Position numbers and translations under genes: made by a program
The notes under the pieces: generated by a model
The model's input: the letters and a program-made list of their open reading frames with translations, nothing else
What the model was told of the DNA's origin: nothing
Databases searched by the model: none
Assembly: GCF_002813775.1 (NCBI RefSeq)
Contig: NZ_CP020370.1
Location: 4,675,501-4,739,500, forward strand
DNA length: 64,000 nt
Direction of reading: 5' to 3'
From: Candidatus Thiodictyon syntrophicum
GTDB taxonomy: Bacteria > Pseudomonadota > Gammaproteobacteria > Chromatiales > Chromatiaceae
In this document: in pieces, positions 43,024 to 52,372 of the stretch
Layout: each line of letters begins with the position of its first letter
Position numbering within the stretch: the first letter of the stretch is position 1

Positions 43024-43833
43024 TCAGGCCGCGACCTGGCCCGGCGGCAGCACCGCCGGCTGGGCCTCGCAGCCGATGGCACCGCAGATGCACTCCAAGA
43101 CCTCGAGCAGCGTGTCCTCGTCCATGCTCGCGTGGGCGCTGCTTGGGCGCCCCCGATACCGGTTGCTGAGGTCGCGGTTCTGGACCAGCGTAGCGCGGGT
43201 ATTGTGGGCCTCGTTCGGTCCCCCGTGGGAGCCGATGCTGGAGGGGTGGATCTGGTGGAGGTTGAGGTTGCGGCGCACGTTGGGTGGGATGCGCCGGAAC
43301 ATCAGGGACGAGGTCGGACCCACCGCGCCGTCCACCGTGATCAGGCGATCAACGCGCACGTAGCCCACCGTGGCCGAGCCGCCGCCGGCGAACATGCCCA
43401 GGAAACGCCGCGCTCCGGTGTCGTAGAAGGTACGGTTCTGCCACAGGCTCCAAACGAGATTGAGCGCATCGGACACCCCGGCGCTGTAACCGTAGACGAT
43501 TAGCTGGGCGCGCGGGTCGAAGCGGGCGGCGATGTCGCGGTCGGCGCCGGCCGCTCCCGAGGTGAAGACCAGCGACCCCTGGTAGGCGCGCACCAGCAGG
43601 TCCATACCGAGCATGCGCTGGCCGAGTGCGACCTGGCGCACCTGCTCGGCGAGGCGCGCCGCGCCGCTGGGGTCTTGCTGCGGCAGGGGGTCGCCACCGT
43701 CGATGACCCCGCCCCAGCCGCCGAACAGCACGATGGTGTGTCGGAGCGGGCCGCTGCCCGGGACGCTGGGGCTGGTAAGCGGCGGCTCCGAGCGTAAGTC
43801 GGAATAGCTTGTGACACCGAGATCGACCGACAT
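43024..43833 (-). CDS. Alpha/beta-hydrolase-fold protein, lipase-like
   Basis: A 269-residue protein without a signal peptide. HTIVLFGGWGGVIDGGD (about 33-49) is a beta-strand and oxyanion region. The nucleophile elbow is LIVYGYSAGVSDAL (G-Y-S-A-G, about 112-125). DRLITVDGAVGP is a plausible acid position, and HQIHPSSIGSHGGPNEAHNT contains candidate catalytic histidines. The spacing fits a lipase/esterase like those delivered as toxins or acting on lipids, but no subfamily is recognised. It lies alone, convergent with the beta-helix gene. Confidence 0.65.
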   Translation of the reverse strand: MSVDLGVTSYSDLRSEPPLTSPSVPGSGPLRHTIVLFGGWGGVIDGGDPLPQQDPSGAARLAEQVRQVALGQRMLGMDLLVRAYQGSLVFTSGAAGADRDIAARFDPRAQLIVYGYSAGVSDALNLVWSLWQNRTFYDTGARRFLGMFAGGGSATVGYVRVDRLITVDGAVGPTSSLMFRRIPPNVRRNLNLHQIHPSSIGSHGGPNEAHNTRATLVQNRDLSNRYRGRPSSAHASMDEDTLLEVLECICGAIGCEAQPAVLPPGQVAA

Positions 43834-44101
43834 GGCGATTGCTCCTCGCGCGGCCCGACCGCAGCCGTGCAGCGCTGGGGGATGGGGATAGATGTGCCTA
43901 AGTATAGAAGCGGCTGGGGCCGCCGGTCACCAGGAGTCAGTCGGCAGCTTACCGACCAACGCTGACGATCCGGCCACGGTCATCATCCGGTAAGCGATCA
44001 GTGAGATAGTGTGCGATAGCCCACTGCCGACGCGGCGCCGACCCCCGGTCGCCAGGGGTGCAGCGTTTCCCCCACCAGACCGCTCTCGGTCTAAGTCGAC
44101 C

Positions 44102-45907
44102 ATGCCCGAACCCCTGCCCCCCGTCGTCTTACCCAATGTTTGCGAGGCCTGCGCCGGCGGGCTTGCGGCACTGTTGGCGGCGCCGGAGGGGGCGGGCCTG
44201 GTCGCGCGCTTTCGTCCGCTGGCCGATCTCACTGCCGGCGGGCTGTTCGGCCACCTGGCCGATCTGCACGGGCCGCCGGATGCGCTGCTGCGGACCTGGC
44301 GCCGGCTGTTCGAGACCGCCTGTCTCAGCGGGCTGGCGGAACCGCTGTTTCGCTGCTACTGCCGCACGGTGGTCGAGACCTTTGTGTCGCAGCGGGGCCA
44401 GGGCCTGCTGCTGCTGCCCCTCGGTGCCGCCGCGGGGGTGCTTGGGGAGGGGGCGATCCGCCTGATCGTAGCGGTCTGCGAGCGCCATGGCCTGCCCGTC
44501 GGGCGTGTGCTGCTGGTATATGACGGCCTGCCATCCATGGCGGCGGAGCCGTTGCGCCGCGTCATCGATGCCGCTGTCGCCGCGCGGCGCGCCGGCTTCC
44601 CGCTGGCCGCCGGGGTGTTGCACTGCCCGCGGGCCGAGACCCTGCTGTGGGGCCAGGTGCGCCCGGACTATGCCCTGATCGAGGACGGGGTGCTCAGCCT
44701 GCTCGACGCCCATCTGATCGCGGGCAGCGGCTACGGGGCGCTGATCCACGCGGTGGCCGCCGACGGGCGCCGGGTCCTGGCACTGGGGGTGGATTCCGCC
44801 GCGCGGCTCGAGGCGTTGCAGCGCCTGCCGGTGACCGCCGCGGCCGGGGACTTCATCGGACGCCCGGCGGCGGTGCCGACCCGCACCCTGTCCGCGGCGG
44901 CGCACCGGGCCATCGCCGCGCGGGTGAGCCCGCCCGCCGGCGAGACGCGACCGGGCCCGCACCTGCTGGAGCGGCTGCTCCAACCGGTTCCGCCGGTCTC
45001 CCCCCAGGCCAAGGCCGACGAGGTGTTCGCGCTGTTCGAGCAAAACCCTGATCTGCGCGGCGTGGCGGTGGTACGCGATGGCACGCCGCTCGGCATGATC
45101 TCGCGCTACGACATGATCGATAATATGGCCCGGCCCTATCGCCATGAGCTCTACGGGCGCAAGTCCTGCACCCGCTTCATGGATGCCCAGCCGCTGATCG
45201 TCGATCTGCACCTGCACCTGGCGGACCTCTCGGACCTGCTGGTGCAGGCCCATCCGCGCCATCTGATCACCGGTTTCGTGATCTGCGATCAGGGCGCCTA
45301 TCTCGGCATCGGCTCGGTGCAGGACCTGGTGCGTGAGGTCACCGTGATGCAGCTGGAGGCGGCCCGCTACGCCAATCCGCTGAGTCAGTTGCCAGGCAAT
45401 GTGCCGATCAACCAGACCATCGACCGGCTGCTCGCCAGCGGGCGGGATGGCGCCATCGCCTGGTGCGATCTGGACCACTTCAAGCCCTTCAACGATGTCT
45501 ACGGCTACGCCCGGGGCGATGAGGTGATCCGCCTCACCGCGCGCCTCCTGGGCGAGGTCTGCGACCCGGAAGCGGACTTTCTGGGCCACATCGGCGGGGA
45601 CGACTTCGTGCTGGTGCTGCAGAGCGCGGACTGGCAGGGGCGCTGTCGGCGGGCGCTGGCGGCCTTTGGGCAGGAGATCTGCGGGTTCTTCTCCAGGGAC
45701 GATGCGGAGCGCGGCGGCTACGTGACGGCCAACCGTCAGGGCCGCCCGGAGTTCCATCCCCTTACCTCGCTGTCCATCGGCGTGGTGCTGGTGCGCCCCG
45801 GGCGTTTCGCCTCCCATCTCGAGGTCTCGGCGGTGGCCGCCGAGGTCAAGAAGATGGCCAAGGGCCTCACCGGCAACAGCCTGTATGTGGATCAGCGCCA
45901 AGGCTGA
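44102..45907 (+). CDS. EAL-like/CBS/GGDEF signalling protein
   Basis: A 601-residue cytosolic protein. Residues 1-290 look like a degenerate EAL-type barrel (GLLLLPLGAAAGVLGEGAIR, RVLLVYDGLP, LIEDGVLSLLDAHLIAG), lacking the E-A-L metal motif. Residues about 300-412 are a CBS pair (FEQNPDLRGVAVVRDGTPLG, then the second repeat near ITGFVICDQGAYLG). Residues about 415-595 are a GGDEF domain: AIAWCDLDHFKPFNDVYGY and the active loop HIGGDDF (about 497), where D replaces E of GGDEF, which is usually tolerated. The EAL-CBS-GGDEF order is known in proteobacteria. Probably a c-di-GMP synthase whose EAL part senses rather than cuts. The start at 44102 has no strong ribosome site. Confidence 0.85.
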   Translation: MPEPLPPVVLPNVCEACAGGLAALLAAPEGAGLVARFRPLADLTAGGLFGHLADLHGPPDALLRTWRRLFETACLSGLAEPLFRCYCRTVVETFVSQRGQGLLLLPLGAAAGVLGEGAIRLIVAVCERHGLPVGRVLLVYDGLPSMAAEPLRRVIDAAVAARRAGFPLAAGVLHCPRAETLLWGQVRPDYALIEDGVLSLLDAHLIAGSGYGALIHAVAADGRRVLALGVDSAARLEALQRLPVTAAAGDFIGRPAAVPTRTLSAAAHRAIAARVSPPAGETRPGPHLLERLLQPVPPVSPQAKADEVFALFEQNPDLRGVAVVRDGTPLGMISRYDMIDNMARPYRHELYGRKSCTRFMDAQPLIVDLHLHLADLSDLLVQAHPRHLITGFVICDQGAYLGIGSVQDLVREVTVMQLEAARYANPLSQLPGNVPINQTIDRLLASGRDGAIAWCDLDHFKPFNDVYGYARGDEVIRLTARLLGEVCDPEADFLGHIGGDDFVLVLQSADWQGRCRRALAAFGQEICGFFSRDDAERGGYVTANRQGRPEFHPLTSLSIGVVLVRPGRFASHLEVSAVAAEVKKMAKGLTGNSLYVDQRQG

Positions 45908-46045
45908 TAGCGCATTCGCTTGGACCCGGCCGACAACTTCAGGAGCCCCGCGATGCCCTTAGCACCGACCCCGGCCGCCCCCGCGGCGGTACCTCTGGTC
46001 TGGACCCGCTCACATCTCGACCGTCTTCGGTGCCGCGACGCGGGC

Positions 46046-49000
46046 TCATTCAGTGACCTCAATCGGCGCATTGGGCCACTCGGCGAACAGCTCCGGCAGG
46101 TAGAGCGCCTCCACCCGGGTCGGCGGCAGGGAGAAGTCCCCCGCGTTGTTCAGACGCAGGCGGTAGCTGAGCGTCCAGTGCCCGGCCGGAACCTGGGCGT
46201 AATAGGCCCGCAGGCCGTCGAAGCGCCGTTCCTCGTAGGTTGGCGTCGGCCGCCACTCGGACGCGTCGCGCGACGGCGCCGGGGTGTCCCCACCGAACCC
46301 GCTGCCCAGGATCGTGGCCCCGGCCGGGATCGGGTCATTGACCACCACCCAGCCCATCGGGGCGGCGGCGGTGAGGTCGAGTCGCACCTCGGCCAAGTCG
46401 CCGCGGCTCCATTGGCCCGGCCGACGCTGCGCGACCGGGGTCAGGGTCCGCGCGATCGTATAGCCGGCGAAGAGCGGGGCCTTGAGCGGGACTGCGGCGC
46501 GGCTCTGGATCAGCGCCCAGGGTTGCCCCTGGCCCTGATGGGTCAGGGCCAGGGTCAGGGTCGGGCGCGCGGGGCCGTCCGGCCAGGGGAACAACCAGTC
46601 GGCCGCGGAGCCGGACCCGGCCCCGGACCCGGACCCGGGGCCGCGCTGGGTCCAGGTATGGCCGCGGGTCTCGCCACCCAGGACCGCCTCCGTGCGCCCG
46701 GTGACCGGTTGCTGCTCGAACGCGGCGCTGAAACGCTCCAGTGCGAGCCGCCCCCAGGCGTTGGCCGTGGTGAGGTCCCAATGGCCCTGCCGCTGCCGGG
46801 CCAGGGCACCGCGCAGGAGGCGCGGCAGGTCGGCGCGCCAGTCCGCCTCCGGCAGCAGGGTCAGGACCGCCCGCACCGCATCCACATCCTGCGAGCCCAT
46901 GAGCCACCACAAGGGATCGGCCTGCGGGGTCGTGAACACGAGTCCAGCACCCTGCACCACGCGGCGGGCGCGCAGCAGCCGCTGCGCCTGCGCCCGCCTG
47001 GCCGCGTGCTCCGGGATGCCATCGACGCGGCCGAGGATCGCGATCCAGTCGAGCAGGGCCGAGGTCGGCCAGTGCTGCGGCTGCCAGTCGAGATCGGCCA
47101 CCAGGTCCGGCGTGGCCGCGCCATAGCGCGACAGGGCCTCGATGACCAGGAGGCGGCGCAGGGTCCGGTCGGCGAACGCCGAGTGGCGGGGGCCGCCGTC
47201 GCCGGCCTTGAGGAAGGCATTGAGGCCCGCGATGAGGGTGTCCCGGGTGTCCGTCGGCAGCGGCCAGCCGGCCTCGTCCGCGATGGCCAGGACATAGGCG
47301 GTCAGCACCTCGTCGCCCGGCAATGCGCCAGGGAAAAACCTGAGCAACGCGCCCCTGCCCTGGGTGTCCAGGTAGTCGCCGAGCCGCCCCACGATCGCGT
47401 CCCAGCGCGCGTGATCGCGCAGTGCGACCGCCACCGACACCTGCTGCTCCAGGCAGCCATAGGGGTAGTGCGACATATAATCGACGAGGCCATCGACCCC
47501 GTCGCCCAGCCGGCCCCGCAGGGCGACGCCAAGACCCCCCTGACCCGGGACGGCATCGGCCGGTGCCTGCACCGCGAGCACGAAGGGTTGTTCCAGCGAC
47601 GCGAGTGTCGCCTGGTAGGTGCGCACCGGCACGAGCGCCCGCACCTCCTGCGCGACCCGCAGGCGGTCCGTGGCGCTTGCCCCGAGCGCCTGCAGACCCG
47701 CCTCCCAGGTCAGCGCCGTGCTGTCGGCGGGGACCGCGATCGGCCAGCTGAACTCCCGCGAGGCACCGGGCGCGAGGCGCAATTGCTGCTCCGGCAGGGC
47801 GGGCAGGTCGCCGGTCGGCGTGCCGACCCGCGCCGTCGCGGCGACCGTCAGGGGCCGCGGCCCGCCGTTGTGGGCGGTGAAGACCGCGGCGAAGCGGTCG
47901 CCCGCGCGCACCACCGGGGGCAGGCCCGCGTAGAGTGCCAGGTCCTGGGCGGTGCGGACTCTGGCCTCGCCGGTGCCGAAGAGGCTGGTCCCCGCGGTGG
48001 CGACCGCGACGATCCTGAAGGCGCTGAGCGAGTCGTTCAGCGGGACCTCGATGTGCGCCTCACCCCGGTCGTCGAGCCGGACCCGGCCGCGCCAGAGCAA
48101 CAGCGTATCGAAGCGCGAGCGGACCGTCCCCAGTCCGGTCGGCACGTCCGGGCCGCGCATCATGATCTTCTGGTACATCCGGTCGAGCCGCTCCGAGAGG
48201 GTCTCGAATAAGTCCGTCGCCTCGCGCTCGGCCGGTCCCTGGCGCCGCAGGCCCAGGACGCGACCGAACGCAACGGCGGTGTCCACCCCCATCGTGTGGC
48301 GCCGGGACAGCATGGCGTCCTCGATCGCCCAGGAGCGGTTCGGCACCAATTGCAGCAAGGCCTCGTCCACCGCGGCCACGGCCACTTCGGCGTCATGCGG
48401 GAGCGGCCCGCCGTCGGCCTGCCGGACCTGGATACGCACCGGGACCCGGGCGCGCACCGGATAGACCTCGGCGGCCGGGTGGACCTGGACCTCCAGGCGA
48501 TAGGCGCGCGGATCGACCCGCAGTTCGATGGTGCCGCGGACATAGTCCGGTTTACCCGGATCGGAGAGTCCGGTGGGCGGAGCGGCATCGGCCTGCCGGC
48601 CATGCACCGCCAGCACCGATACCCGGACATTGGGGGCATCGTGGGCCTTGATGGGGATCGAAAGTGTCGGCCGCTCCCCGGCGAGCCGCGTGACGAAGGC
48701 GCGCATGATCCCTTCCCGCTCGACGGTCACCAGTGCGGTCGCGCTGGGGAAGGGCATGCGCAGCACCAGGCGTGCGGTCTCGCCCGGGGCATAGTCGGTC
48801 TTGCCGTTGTCGGCCTCCAGGTCCCCGCGGTCGAAGACCTCCGGGGCCCACTCGGCCATCCGTTCGAGCCGCTCGACCACGGCCTGTTCATCGGGGGTGA
48901 CGGCCCGGTCTCGCACTGCCTGCAGGTCCAGGTCGTCAAAGGGGTCGCTGGCGCTGTCTCGCACTGCCCTCAGGTCCAGGCGCGGCCAAGGTTTCCGGGG

Positions 49001-51847
49001 GCTGGTCTGGCTCAGTGGTCGGGCAGTGATCGCGGGCCGCTGGCGCGCATCGCGGGTCGCGGCGCGCAGGACCAACCCATCGCCGATCGCGGTCGGCGGG
49101 AGACGGGATTCGCACCGCATCAGTCCCTGCCGGTCGGTGCGGCCGGTGCATAGGGTCGCGACCTGCTCCACCCAGGCCTCCCCGTGATCGCGGAAGAGAC
49201 CGTTGCCGAGCGCCTCGCGCTGGTGGCGGGACTGGCGCCGCAGCAGGTCCAGGGTGATCGTCTGTCCGGCGGCCGGTTGTCCCGCGTGGACCAGGGCCAG
49301 GACCGCGACACGCAGCGGGTCGCCGGGTGCCCGGGGTTCGTCCTCGAGGTCCAGACTCACTGCGGCCGGCCACAGGCTCAGACTGTGGGTCGCCGTGAGC
49401 TGCTGCCCGTTCGGGTCCTGGTAATCCAGCATCGCCAACAGCGTGCGCGGCTTGCATACCTGGGGCAAGGGCGGCAGCGACACCCGGGCCCGGCCCGCGG
49501 CGTCCAGCGTCGTCCGGACGGGTGGCGCCGCGTCGCGCTCCGGGTCTGGGTCCGGGCGGCACAGTGCGGCGGCGGGATCATCCCCGGTCTCGCCGGAGGG
49601 TCCGTACAGGTAAAAATCGAACCCGTCGCGGTGCGCGTCCTCCAACCGGGTGCTCAGGCTGACCGGCCAGTCGGCGGCGGGCGCCCCCGAGAGATACTTG
49701 ACCGAGAGGTCGAACGCCGGCGCGTCGCCACTCACCAGGGTCCCGCCGGGCGCATCAATCCGTGCCGTCATGGCCGGGATGCGGAATTCCGCCACCTCGA
49801 ATTGACCCTCCTCGTCGAATACCGTTTCCGGGTCATCCACGCCGACCGAGTAAGGGCCCAGCGGGGCATCGGGAGGGATGGTCCAGGTACTCTCGGCGAT
49901 CCCCTGGGCGTCCCACACCAGCGGCAGTTCGTACGCGGAGTCGCTGCCGAGGTGCGTGATCTTCAGGGTGTCCGGCCAGCCCGATGGAACGACCAGACCG
50001 TCCATCACCGGACGGCGCAGGATATGTTTCATGGACAGGGTCTCGCCCGCCCGCAGCAGGGTCCGGTCATAGACGGTGTGCAGGATCGGCGCCGCGCCCG
50101 AGCGGTCGCCGCGCGACTGCCGCTCGCTGAGCAGCGTAAAGCTCAGGTCCTCGCCGGTGCGTACACTCACCAGAATGCGGCAGCGGTCGTCCGTGGAGTC
50201 GGACGGCCGCCGTGGATCGATGCGTGCGATCCCGTCCGGGTCCGTGCGCCCCTCGCCCAGCCGGGTGCCGGTACAGGCATCGGTCAGGGCGATGCTTGCG
50301 TCTGCGACCGGCTGGGCCTCGTCGAGCGTGGTCACCCAGACCAGCCAGGACCCTTCGTCGGCCGTCTTGACGTTCACCGCCAGGTTCGTCACCAGCACCA
50401 GGGTCGCGGGATAGGGGTCCTGCGTCTCGACCCAGGGGGTGTCCGCCTCCACGACATAGACCCCGGGCCCAGGCAGCGGGATGCCGGCCCTGATGAGCCC
50501 CCGGTTGCTCGGGACCTCGATCGCGAAGGGCTCGGTCGGCGCACCCGCGGCGAAGGGCGAGGGCCGCACCCCGGCCGCGCTCGCGGTGGGTTCGGCGAGC
50601 CGCCGCACCCCGTCGAGCAGCGCGCCATCCTCCTGCGCCGGGTCCGGCGGAGCCCCAGCGGCGGGCGACAGCCGCAGGCGGCGTCCGCGTAGCGGGCCGT
50701 CGAGATCGCGCACCATGACCGGCAGGACCGCACCCGTGCGCGCCTCCAGGATATCGCCCGCCGGGAACCGGACCAGGGGTGAACGCGGCACCTGCCCGGT
50801 CCTCACCGTCAACGCCGCGGGCGGCGGCTCGACCAGCGGGCGGCCGGTGGCGTCGGTGAGCCCGGGCGGGACCTCCACCCGCAGGGTGGTCTGCTCCGCG
50901 AAGGGGGCGGCGAACCAAAGGGTCTCGATAAACTCCCCCGCCGGTTCGTCCGGCACCGGTGTCCGCACGCCCCCGGGACCACGCAGGCGCAGCCCCGCCG
51001 CGGCCGCGGCAGCGACCGGGACGCTGAAGCGCACCCCGATGCGCCACTCGGGGTTGCAGCGGTCGATGGGCTCCCCGTCGGCCTCACACTCGGTGTGCAG
51101 GGTAAAGGGCGGGCGCACCCGGAACGGCAGCGGCTGCGCCGTGCCCATCGCGATCCCGCCCGGCGTGCGGATGCCTGCCCCCCAGGACAGCGTGACATCA
51201 GTATCGGCGGGCAAGTCCCCGGTACACTGCACCATGACGAGCCGCGGTTCGTCCGTCCGCCCCAGCCGCGCCAACAGGTCTGTGCGCCGCTGACCGGTCA
51301 GCAACTCGATGCGGCGCGGTGCCGGCTCACCCGCGACGACACAGCGCGCCTCCTCGCGGATGCTGTCGGCATCCGCCTCGGCCGCGAGGGTCAGCAGGAA
51401 GATCTGACGCTCGTCGATGGGCTCTCTGATATCCGGCAGAGTTCCTGTGATGCGCGGACCGCCGGTATCGAAGGCGTAGTCGTTCTCACCCTCGACCGGG
51501 TGTCCGGCCAGTGTGCGCAGCCCTTCCCGCAGCCGCAGCCGACAGGCGATGCCGGCCGGCAGCGGTCCATCGAACCCATAGGCCCAGGTCGTGGGATCGA
51601 CCCAGCGCGCGGCACCCGGCACCGGACAGTCGACGACGAAGGGCTCTGGCCCCCGCGGATCGCCGAAGGCCACCATGGGCTCGGAGAATCCGGCCTCGAT
51701 CTGCGCCACGCCATCGACCCGCCCGGTCGGCGAGAAGCGCTCGATCCGCGCGGCGGGCGGTGCCGCGAGCACGACAAGCGCCGCGATCAGCCCGCCGCAG
51801 ATCGCGGCGGCAACCGTCAACCATCGTCCGATGCGACCGATCGACAT
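46046..51847 (-). CDS. Bacterial alpha-2-macroglobulin (YfhM-like), giant form
   Basis: A 1933-residue periplasmic, membrane-anchored protease trap. A hydrophobic segment (RWLTVAAAICGGLIAALVVL, about 8-27) anchors it; there is no lipobox, unlike E. coli YfhM. MG-like beta domains fill most of the chain, with typical pieces such as YDRTLLRAGETLSMKHILR (MG/A2M_N) and FDTLLLWRGRVRLDDRGEAH (A2M domain). The thioester C-L-E-Q is at C1465 in YPYGCLEQQVS, so the covalent trapping chemistry is intact. A C-terminal cap ends at IEVTE. It is longer than the usual 1500-1650 residues. PbpC, its usual neighbour, is absent. A GTG at 51919 is an alternative start. Confidence 0.93.
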   Translation of the reverse strand: MSIGRIGRWLTVAAAICGGLIAALVVLAAPPAARIERFSPTGRVDGVAQIEAGFSEPMVAFGDPRGPEPFVVDCPVPGAARWVDPTTWAYGFDGPLPAGIACRLRLREGLRTLAGHPVEGENDYAFDTGGPRITGTLPDIREPIDERQIFLLTLAAEADADSIREEARCVVAGEPAPRRIELLTGQRRTDLLARLGRTDEPRLVMVQCTGDLPADTDVTLSWGAGIRTPGGIAMGTAQPLPFRVRPPFTLHTECEADGEPIDRCNPEWRIGVRFSVPVAAAAAAGLRLRGPGGVRTPVPDEPAGEFIETLWFAAPFAEQTTLRVEVPPGLTDATGRPLVEPPPAALTVRTGQVPRSPLVRFPAGDILEARTGAVLPVMVRDLDGPLRGRRLRLSPAAGAPPDPAQEDGALLDGVRRLAEPTASAAGVRPSPFAAGAPTEPFAIEVPSNRGLIRAGIPLPGPGVYVVEADTPWVETQDPYPATLVLVTNLAVNVKTADEGSWLVWVTTLDEAQPVADASIALTDACTGTRLGEGRTDPDGIARIDPRRPSDSTDDRCRILVSVRTGEDLSFTLLSERQSRGDRSGAAPILHTVYDRTLLRAGETLSMKHILRRPVMDGLVVPSGWPDTLKITHLGSDSAYELPLVWDAQGIAESTWTIPPDAPLGPYSVGVDDPETVFDEEGQFEVAEFRIPAMTARIDAPGGTLVSGDAPAFDLSVKYLSGAPAADWPVSLSTRLEDAHRDGFDFYLYGPSGETGDDPAAALCRPDPDPERDAAPPVRTTLDAAGRARVSLPPLPQVCKPRTLLAMLDYQDPNGQQLTATHSLSLWPAAVSLDLEDEPRAPGDPLRVAVLALVHAGQPAAGQTITLDLLRRQSRHQREALGNGLFRDHGEAWVEQVATLCTGRTDRQGLMRCESRLPPTAIGDGLVLRAATRDARQRPAITARPLSQTSPRKPWPRLDLRAVRDSASDPFDDLDLQAVRDRAVTPDEQAVVERLERMAEWAPEVFDRGDLEADNGKTDYAPGETARLVLRMPFPSATALVTVEREGIMRAFVTRLAGERPTLSIPIKAHDAPNVRVSVLAVHGRQADAAPPTGLSDPGKPDYVRGTIELRVDPRAYRLEVQVHPAAEVYPVRARVPVRIQVRQADGGPLPHDAEVAVAAVDEALLQLVPNRSWAIEDAMLSRRHTMGVDTAVAFGRVLGLRRQGPAEREATDLFETLSERLDRMYQKIMMRGPDVPTGLGTVRSRFDTLLLWRGRVRLDDRGEAHIEVPLNDSLSAFRIVAVATAGTSLFGTGEARVRTAQDLALYAGLPPVVRAGDRFAAVFTAHNGGPRPLTVAATARVGTPTGDLPALPEQQLRLAPGASREFSWPIAVPADSTALTWEAGLQALGASATDRLRVAQEVRALVPVRTYQATLASLEQPFVLAVQAPADAVPGQGGLGVALRGRLGDGVDGLVDYMSHYPYGCLEQQVSVAVALRDHARWDAIVGRLGDYLDTQGRGALLRFFPGALPGDEVLTAYVLAIADEAGWPLPTDTRDTLIAGLNAFLKAGDGGPRHSAFADRTLRRLLVIEALSRYGAATPDLVADLDWQPQHWPTSALLDWIAILGRVDGIPEHAARRAQAQRLLRARRVVQGAGLVFTTPQADPLWWLMGSQDVDAVRAVLTLLPEADWRADLPRLLRGALARQRQGHWDLTTANAWGRLALERFSAAFEQQPVTGRTEAVLGGETRGHTWTQRGPGSGSGAGSGSAADWLFPWPDGPARPTLTLALTHQGQGQPWALIQSRAAVPLKAPLFAGYTIARTLTPVAQRRPGQWSRGDLAEVRLDLTAAAPMGWVVVNDPIPAGATILGSGFGGDTPAPSRDASEWRPTPTYEERRFDGLRAYYAQVPAGHWTLSYRLRLNNAGDFSLPPTRVEALYLPELFAEWPNAPIEVTE

Positions 51848-52113
51848 GACAGGATCACCCGCGGCACCGGCCAAGCAGGTAATCCCCAAGCAGATGATCC
51901 AAGCGATGAGCCATCGCACTCATGAGGAATCTCTCGGTGGGGTTGCGAATTCGGGACTGATGCGACGGCCCCCGCACCCAACCACCGCGGGAGGGCCTGG
52001 GCGGGATCGAAATCCGGGTCGGCGTCAAGGCCCTGCTCCAGGGCCTCGCCCAGGGTCGCGCCCTGCTCGATCGCACGCAGGGCCGCCGGCTCCGGCTCGC
52101 GCGTCTCTTGCAT
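51817..52113 (-). CDS. Possible small ORF overlapping the A2M start
   Basis: A 98-residue frame. Its first 53 residues (MQETREPEPAALRAIEQGAT, then LGEALEQGLDADPDFDPAQA and LPRWLGAGA) look like real protein and resemble the C-terminal end of HvfC/DUF2063-type proteins. After that it runs into the A2M leader in another frame and looks random. It may be a remnant with a lost stop. It shares no clear function with A2M. Confidence 0.35.
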   Translation of the reverse strand: MQETREPEPAALRAIEQGATLGEALEQGLDADPDFDPAQALPRWLGAGAVASVPNSQPHREIPHECDGSSLGSSAWGLPAWPVPRVILSCRSVASDDG

Positions 52114-52315
52114 CTCATGCCTCTGGCCGCCATGAGGGTATGAGGGCGAAGGCCCTCGATTGCGACCCGGGGTGCGCGGCCCGGGCCGCCACCCGCACCC
52201 GCTCGCGACCGTCGCCGATCGGTCGATCGGAGGATCAGGGTCTGCCCGCGCGCCCTGCCCCCTGAGGTAGAGCCCGGGCCTTCGATCTGAACCGGTTCCG
52301 TGCCGACCATGGTAC

Positions 52316-52333
52316 CCCGCGACATGTCGCGGG
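52316..52333. promoter_or_regulatory. Perfect 18-base palindrome upstream of msrA
   Basis: CCCGCGACATGTCGCGGG is a perfect palindrome ending 39 bases before the msrA start. It could be an operator for a dimeric regulator or a small interspersed repeat. No second copy was noticed in the window. The gap 52114-52372 holds no other feature. Confidence 0.4.
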
Positions 52334-52372
52334 ACCACCGCTATCCATTCACCGACCGAGAGATCTCTTTTC

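Noticed and set aside
45920-48211. A 763-codon open frame on the plus strand
   Set aside because: It is an antisense shadow of the alpha-2-macroglobulin gene, which has a clear thioester and domain pattern on the minus strand.
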